Below, in pieces: positions 59,140 through 64,000 of a stretch of 64,000 nt of DNA. The position numbers and the translations under genes were made by a program. Position 1 is the stretch's first letter. Every line of letters begins with the position of its first letter. Origin of the DNA: Mycolicibacterium sp. MU0050 (GTDB lineage: Bacteria > Actinomycetota > Actinomycetes > Mycobacteriales > Mycobacteriaceae); contig NZ_OY726395.1 of the NCBI RefSeq assembly GCF_963378085.1, positions 3,844,001-3,908,000 on the forward strand, in the 5' to 3' direction. The notes below the pieces were generated by a model. The model was not told the DNA's origin. It did no database searches and saw only the letters and a program-made list of their open reading frames with translations.

Positions 59140-60165
59140 ATGGCAGCGGATGTGCGTCAACCGAAGGTCGTGGTGCTCGGCGGAGGATCGTGGGGAACCA
59201 CGGTGGCGGCGATCTGCGCGCGCCGCGGCCCCACCCTGCAGTGGGTGCGGTCGGAGGCCACCGCCAAGGACATCAACGAGCACCACCGCAACACCGAGTA
59301 CCTCGGCGGTGAAGTGGCGCTACCGGATTCGCTGCGCGCCACCAACGACTTCTCCGAGGCCGCCCACTGCGCCGACGTCATCGTGATGGGGGTGCCCTCG
59401 CACGGCTTCCGCAGCGTGCTCGGCGAGTTGGCCAAGGAGTTGCGGCCCTGGGTTCCGGTGGTGTCGCTGGTCAAGGGCCTCGAGCAGGGCACCAACATGC
59501 GGATGAGCCAGATCGTCCACGAGGTGCTGCCCGGGCATCCGGCCGGAATCCTGGCCGGGCCCAACATCGCCCGCGAGGTCGCCGAGGGGTATGCGGCCGC
59601 GGCGGTCCTGGCCATGCCGGACCAGGGTCTGGCCGCCAACCTGGCGCAGTTGTTCCGCACCAAGCGGTTTCGCACCTACACCACCGACGACGTGATCGGC
59701 GTGGAGATGGCGGGGGCGCTGAAGAACGTCTACGCGATCGCGGTGGGCATGGGCTACTCCCTGGGCATCGGCGAGAACACCCGCGCCATGGTGATGGCCC
59801 GGGCGGTGCGCGAAATGTCCAAGCTCGGCGAGGCGGTCGGTGGCCACCGCGACACCTTCGCCGGGCTCGCGGGCATGGGCGACCTGATCGTCACGTGCAC
59901 CTCGCAGCGCAGCCGCAATCGGCACGTCGGCGAGCAACTCGGCCAGGGCAAGTCCATCGCGGAAGTCATCGACGCGATGAATCAGGTGGCCGAGGGCGTC
60001 AAGGCCGCCAGCGTCATCATGGAGTTCGCCAACCAGTACGGCCTGAACATGCCGATCGCGCGCGAGGTGGACGGCGTGATCAACCACGGCTCGACGGTGG
60101 AGCAGGCCTACCGCGGGCTGATCGCCGAGCATCCCGGCCACGAGGTGCACGGCTCCGGGTTCTGA
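59140..60165 (+). CDS. gpsA: NAD(P)-dependent glycerol-3-phosphate dehydrogenase
   Basis: A 341-residue enzyme. The dinucleotide motif is VVVLGGGSWGTTVAAICARR near residue 10. Catalytic and substrate residues are in VEMAGALKNVYAIAVGMGYSL (Lys) near 190 and GLAGMGDLIVTCTSQRSRNR near 245. It makes sn-glycerol 3-phosphate from dihydroxyacetone phosphate for phospholipid synthesis. Likely the equivalent of gpdA1 (Rv0564c). Confidence 0.95.
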   Translation: MAADVRQPKVVVLGGGSWGTTVAAICARRGPTLQWVRSEATAKDINEHHRNTEYLGGEVALPDSLRATNDFSEAAHCADVIVMGVPSHGFRSVLGELAKELRPWVPVVSLVKGLEQGTNMRMSQIVHEVLPGHPAGILAGPNIAREVAEGYAAAAVLAMPDQGLAANLAQLFRTKRFRTYTTDDVIGVEMAGALKNVYAIAVGMGYSLGIGENTRAMVMARAVREMSKLGEAVGGHRDTFAGLAGMGDLIVTCTSQRSRNRHVGEQLGQGKSIAEVIDAMNQVAEGVKAASVIMEFANQYGLNMPIAREVDGVINHGSTVEQAYRGLIAEHPGHEVHGSGF

Positions 60166-60197
60166 TCCGGCGCGCTGAGTCGGCTGGCTCAGTCGGC

Positions 60198-60740
60198 TCA
60201 GTTGGAGTAGGGGTTGGTGCCCTCCGGTCGGTCCAGCAGCGGGTTGCTGGTCAACACGAAGCTGCCCGAGGGTGTCAGCACGAATCCGGTCTGATTCTGC
60301 GAGTTGACGCACATCGTGGTGGCCACGCCGTCGCTGGTGCAGCTGACGGTGCGGAAGCTCATCCGGGTATTCGGCGGCAACTGCTTGACCGGGGCCAGGT
60401 GGTCGAAGACCGGCCGGTTCGCTGTGGTGAAGGCCGGCGCGCTCATGGCCCCGCCGCTGACCATGTTGGCACCGCCCGGCGCGGCCGGAATCGGGCCGCT
60501 GCAGCCGTAGGCCCCGTTGGTGCGATCCAACGCGCACGTCAGCCCGTCGGCGGTGCCGAACGCGAAGTAGCGGTTGTCCAGCGCGGAGTACTCCACCGGA
60601 CTGACCATCGGCAAGGCGTTGACATCGGGGACCGCGGGTGGCGGCGGGGCCGGTTCCCCGGCGGCCGACCACGGCGCGGCCATCGCAGCAGCGAGCCCTA
60701 CTCCGGCCAGGATTGCGACTCTGCTCAACACGGTGCCCAC
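60198..60740 (-). CDS. secreted hypothetical protein
   Basis: About 180 residues from the GTG at 60740 (next in-frame GTG at 60731). The first 30 residues are a signal peptide (LSRVAILAGVGLAAAMAAPW), then a Pro-rich stretch (EPAPPPPAVPDVNALP). The mature part has four Cys (GLTCALDRTNGAYGCSG and RTVSCTSDGVATTMCVNSQ) that could form two disulfides. I know of similar small exported mycobacterial proteins without function. Convergent with gpsA. Confidence 0.72.
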   Translation of the reverse strand: MGTVLSRVAILAGVGLAAAMAAPWSAAGEPAPPPPAVPDVNALPMVSPVEYSALDNRYFAFGTADGLTCALDRTNGAYGCSGPIPAAPGGANMVSGGAMSAPAFTTANRPVFDHLAPVKQLPPNTRMSFRTVSCTSDGVATTMCVNSQNQTGFVLTPSGSFVLTSNPLLDRPEGTNPYSN

Positions 60741-61331
60741 AGTAAGGGGTCGACGGCGGACCCGCAGTTCGTTACAGCGTCGTCGACCCCGCCGGATAAC
60801 CCGGCGAGCCCGGCGCGGTGTGCTTAGACTTGGTCGACCTGTGGGGAGGCTGGCTGTGAGCGTGACCGGGGTGGGCATCGAGCAATTCTTCGGAACTTCC
60901 GCACCGGCCCCTTCGGCATCTGGCGGGCGCTGGCGCAGGCGGCCAGATCACCTCCCCCGGGCCGCGCAGCCCGGCGAATAAGTTAACGACGCTGGGCACT
61001 CGACGCCTGGCCCCGACAACGGCGGTGACGGGGACCCGGCGGCGGGTCAACGGCGCACCGCGCGTTGCGTTCCAGCGAAGTTCTGTCACGCCAAAAAACC
61101 CGCCTGACACCTGTCTTTAGCGTCAATTATCGTTCTCAGCGACGAGCCAGCTCGGCCTCGGCGGCCTCCGAGTGCGATCGGCGCAGGCAGTGCACAGAAT
61201 CGCGAATATGTGTACGCCGATTCTGCGCAAAACCAAGACACACGGCGCCCGCACCGATACCGTCTCGAAGTTGACAACGGCGGTCCTCACACACCGTCGA
61301 ACGTCGCCGAGAATCGGGAGGAAGCTTGACT
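60741..61331. other. 590-base gap ahead of the mce operon, no confident gene
   Basis: A long gap between the secreted protein and yrbEA. A 41-codon frame from the GTG at 60856 (MSVTGVGIEQFFGTSAP) is possible but has little support and could be a broken gene. The part near 61196-61224 holds an inverted repeat AGAATCG/CGATTCT with a 15-base spacer, a candidate operator for the mce operon. I cannot assign a promoter with confidence. Confidence 0.4.
61196..61224. promoter_or_regulatory. inverted repeat upstream of the mce operon
   Basis: AGAATCG (61196-61202) and CGATTCT (61218-61224), perfect seven-base arms about 110 bases ahead of yrbEA. Mce operons are controlled by FadR- or TetR-type regulators through such palindromes; no regulator gene is in the window next to it. 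Confidence 0.4.
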
Positions 61332-62195
61332 GTGCCGGTCGACGGGACCGCACCGGGTCGCGTCGCGCCCTCCGGTGTCAACGCCATCGAGGACTGGACC
61401 ACCGGCTACGCGCGCCGTCACCCGCTGGCCTCGCTGGCCACCGTCGGCGACCAGTTCGTGCTCGGGGTACGCACGCTGCAGTACCTGTTCATCGACCTGG
61501 TGACCGGCCGCTTCCAGTGGCGCGAGTTCATCCGTCAGGGCGCGTTCATGGCGGGCACGGCCGTGGTGCCCACGGTGCTGGTGGCGCTGCCCATCGGGGT
61601 CACGCTGTCGATCCAGTTCGCCCTGCTGGCCGGCCAGGTCGGCGCCACCTCCCTGGCCGGCGCGGCCAGCGGACTGGCCGTGATCCGGCAGGCCGCCTCC
61701 CTGACCGCCGCGATCCTGATGGCCGCGGCCGTGGGTTCGGCGATCACCGCGGACCTCGGCTCCCGCAAGATGCGGGAGGAAACCGACGCGATGGAGGTCA
61801 TGGGCGTCTCGGTGATCCGCCGGTTGGTGGTGCCGCGCTTCGTCGCCGCGGTGATGATCGGCGTCGCGCTCACCGGCGTGGTGTGCTTCGTCGGCTTCCT
61901 GGCCAGCTACCTGTTCAACGTGTACTTCCAGAACGGCGCGCCGGGTAGCTTCGTGGCCACCTTCGCCTCCTTCGCCACCACCGGCGACCTGGTGGTCGCG
62001 CTCATCAAGGCGGTGATCTTCGGCGCCATCGTGGCCATCGTCTCCTGCCAGAAGGGCCTGTCCACGGTGGGCGGCCCGACCGGGGTGGCCAACTCCGTGA
62101 ACGCCGCCGTCGTCGAATCGATCCTCATCCTGATGGTGGTCAACGTGGCCATCAGCCAGCTGTACATCATGATGTTCCCGCGGGTCGGGCTCTGA
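61332..62195 (+). CDS. MCE-associated ABC permease YrbEA (MlaE family)
   Basis: About 287 residues. GGGAGGA fits the GTG at 61332 best; TTG 61326 is an alternative two codons earlier. Five to six transmembrane segments with the MlaE core are visible (IGVTLSIQFALLAGQVGATS and ITADLGSRKMREETDAMEVMGV, the coupling region for the ATPase). The GSRKMREETDAMEVMG segment is the part that contacts MceG. First permease of the operon, one base from the yrbEB start. Confidence 0.92.
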   Translation: MPVDGTAPGRVAPSGVNAIEDWTTGYARRHPLASLATVGDQFVLGVRTLQYLFIDLVTGRFQWREFIRQGAFMAGTAVVPTVLVALPIGVTLSIQFALLAGQVGATSLAGAASGLAVIRQAASLTAAILMAAAVGSAITADLGSRKMREETDAMEVMGVSVIRRLVVPRFVAAVMIGVALTGVVCFVGFLASYLFNVYFQNGAPGSFVATFASFATTGDLVVALIKAVIFGAIVAIVSCQKGLSTVGGPTGVANSVNAAVVESILILMVVNVAISQLYIMMFPRVGL

Positions 62196-62196
62196 C

Positions 62197-63055
62197 ATGA
62201 CGGCAGCGACCTATACACCCAAGATCCTCGCGCCGTGGCGGTGGCTCTACCGACGGACGTCGGTGCCCCTCATCCGGCTCGGCCACATGCTGGTGTTCTT
62301 CGTCCGGGCGTTGGCCGCGGTACCGGTCGCGCTGCGGCACTACCGCAACGAGTTCATCCGCCTGCTCTCCGATATCGCCTGGGGCAACGGCTCCCTGGTG
62401 GTCGGCGGCGGGACGGCGGGCGTCGCGATCGTCCTCGGCATCACGGTCGGGGCGCTGGTCGGCATCGAGGGCTACAACTTCCTGGACCTGCTGGGCCTGG
62501 GGCCCGCCACCGGCATCATCTCCTCGCTGGTCAACACCCGCGAGCTGGCGCCGATCGCCGCCTCGCTGGCGTTCGCCACCCAGGCCGGGTGCCGATTCAC
62601 CGCGCAACTGGGATCCATGCGGATCGCCGAGGAGATCGACGCGCTCGAGGCGGTCGCCATCCGGCCCATCCCCTACCTGGTGACCACGCGCCTGATGGCC
62701 TCGGTGGTCGCGGTGATCCCGCTGTACGCGGCGTGCCTGGCGGTCAGCTACCTGACCACGCAGTTGGTGGTGCGGATCATCAGCGGCGGCGCCACGGGCT
62801 CCTACCTGCACTACTTCACCCTGATGCTGTCCGGCCAAGACATCGTCTACTCGTTGCTCAAGACCATCATCTTCGTGTGGATCGCCTCGACGGTGCAGTG
62901 CTACTACGGCTTCTACGCCCTCGGGCGGCCCCGAGGGCGTCGGAGTCGCCGCCGGCCACGCCATGCGGGCCAGCATCACCGTGGTGATCATCGTCAACAT
63001 GCTGCTGACCATGGCGCTGTGGTCCGTGGACGCCGGAGCGAGGTTCGGGGGCTAG
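62197..63055 (+). pseudogene. MCE-associated ABC permease YrbEB with an apparent one-base frameshift
   Basis: The frame from the ATG at 62197 encodes a normal MlaE permease for about 240 residues (GSMRIAEEIDALEAVAIRP, then TVQCYYGFYA). After TTC TAC GCC at 62911-62919 one extra C, around 62918-62920 or in the CCCC at 62929-62932, shifts the frame. Removing it restores SGGPEGVGVAAGHAMRASIT and the normal end RFGG followed by TAG at 63053-63055, directly against the mceA start. Either a sequencing error in a C-rich run or a real mutation that alters the last 45 residues. Confidence 0.8.
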
Positions 63056-64000
63056 GTGGCGAACTCATTGGAACCGGACGGCCGGGGCGTCACCGACCGG
63101 CAGCTGCTGGCCTGCGGGGCCGCCGTACTGATTGTGGCGCTGCTGATTTCGACCACCCTGGTGGTGAAGGCCACCGGCCGCCTCGACCCGCACGTGCGCG
63201 TGGTGGCCGCGCTTGCCAACGTCGGCGACGGCCTCCCGCAGCGCTCCGACGTCAAGTACCACGGCGTGCTCGTCGGAATGGTCAACGGCGTCACCCCCGC
63301 GGCGCACGGCCACCCCAACTACGTCGACATCGACCTCAAACCCGAGTACGCCCGGTCCATTCCGGCCTCGGTCACCGCGCGGGTGGTACCCAGCAACGTC
63401 TTCGCCGTCTCCTCGGTGCAGCTCGTCGACCGTGGCGCCGCGCCACCGATCCAGGCCGGCGCTCAGATACCCGAGGACACCGAGCTGCCCACGGTGCTGT
63501 TCCAGACCACCATCAGCAAGCTGCGCGACATCCTGGCCGCCACCGGACGCGGCCGCGAGGACAAGACCGTCGGCCTGTTGGCGGCGATCAACGCGGCGAC
63601 CGAGAACCGGCGCACCGAACTGCTCACCTCGGGCGCCCAACTCAACCGGCTGCTCGACGAACTCGACGCGATCGTGGCGACCGAACCCGGGCCCACGACG
63701 GTCTCGGCGCTGACCGCGGCCGCGCGCGGCCTGCAGAGCACGGCCCCCGAACTGGTCGACGCGCTGCACGAGGCGGTGGCGCCCATGCAGACGCTGGTGC
63801 AGCAGCGCGCGCAACTGTCGAACCTGCTCAGCGGTGGCCTGCACACCGTGGGCACCACCCACACTGCGCTGCACAATCATTCGGACCGCCTGGTGGGCAT
63901 CACCGCCGATCTGACGCCGGTACTCGGCGCCGTGAGCCAGACCGCGCACCACTTCCTGCCCGCCTTCCTCAAGATGAACGGCCTGTCCGAGAAGTACTTC
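63056..64000 (+). CDS. MCE-family protein MceA, N-terminal part (cut by window end)
   Basis: From a GTG directly after the yrbEB stop, 315 residues to the window edge without a stop. Residues about 17-40 form a signal anchor (LLACGAAVLIVALLISTTLVV). The MCE/MlaD domain follows (GDGLPQRSDVKYHGVLVGMV, residues about 60-80), and from about 150 a helical region begins. MceA-F assemble a lipid-conducting tunnel across the periplasm, fed by YrbEA/B and powered by MceG. Which mce system this is cannot be told from the part seen. Confidence 0.92.
   Translation, partial: MANSLEPDGRGVTDRQLLACGAAVLIVALLISTTLVVKATGRLDPHVRVVAALANVGDGLPQRSDVKYHGVLVGMVNGVTPAAHGHPNYVDIDLKPEYARSIPASVTARVVPSNVFAVSSVQLVDRGAAPPIQAGAQIPEDTELPTVLFQTTISKLRDILAATGRGREDKTVGLLAAINAATENRRTELLTSGAQLNRLLDELDAIVATEPGPTTVSALTAAARGLQSTAPELVDALHEAVAPMQTLVQQRAQLSNLLSGGLHTVGTTHTALHNHSDRLVGITADLTPVLGAVSQTAHHFLPAFLKMNGLSEKYF

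Overview
This window is high-GC chromosomal DNA from a mycobacterium, most likely a fast-growing Mycolicibacterium-type species. The evidence is a hadABC mycolic-acid dehydratase operon, two mycolic acid methyltransferases, MceG (Mkl), the start of an mce operon (yrbEA, yrbEB, mceA) and the gene order around rpoBC. From memory, much of 14.7-46.7 kb follows the M. tuberculosis block Rv0632c-Rv0668 in reverse orientation (echA3, glyoxalase-like gene, rpmG, hadABC, tRNA-Trp, secE, nusG, rplK, rplA, mmaA genes, lipG, ABC1 kinase, ROK kinase, rplJ, rplL, TetR, carotenoid oxygenase, mkl, rpoB, rpoC). The part at 56.8-60.2 kb follows Rv0564c-Rv0566c (gpsA, monooxygenase, YajQ, plus tRNA-Tyr).

Layout. 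0-5.5 kb: two crotonases, a PaaX-like regulator, an AidB-like acyl-CoA dehydrogenase and a PAP2 membrane enzyme. 5.6-9.7 kb: an accessory 2-oxoacid dehydrogenase pair (E2 and homodimeric-type E1) divergent from an Lrp/AsnC regulator. 9.7-14.7 kb: an IS30-family element interrupted by a 3.3-kb three-gene transposon of Mu/TniAB type. 14.7-26.1 kb: rpoC, rpoB, mceG, carotenoid oxygenase, TetR. 26.2-27.8 kb: an intact second copy of the same IS30 element. 27.8-38.5 kb: rplL/rplJ, ROK kinase, WYL regulator with two DinB genes, ABC1 kinase, lipase, mycolic acid methyltransferases, a small Cys/His protein, a VanX-like dipeptidase and rplA. 38.6-42.6 kb: rplK, nusG, secE, hadCBA, rpmG and three tRNAs. 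42.7-53.5 kb: nsrR-hmp, metabolic genes, a NERD helicase, a pirin/GNAT pair, small membrane proteins and an ECF41-type sigma factor with DoxX. 53.7-56.7 kb: a VTC-domain / DUF4956 / CotH-kinase cassette. 56.8-64 kb: tRNA-Tyr, YajQ, monooxygenase, gpsA, a secreted protein and the mce operon.

The most striking observation is that both IS30 copies sit inside the loop of a rho-independent terminator between convergent genes. Copy 2 is flanked by a perfect 19-bp inverted repeat that is the host terminator stem. Copy 1 is flanked by a perfect 10-bp stem. Their transposase carries an unusually long N-terminal region with extra helix-turn-helix units, which may explain hairpin targeting. The insertions separate the terminators of rpoC and rplL into halves. 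The second noteworthy system is the VTC/DUF4956/CotH cassette. Limits: coordinates were read by hand, homology was judged from recognised motifs without searches, and promoters or operators are pattern-based suggestions.
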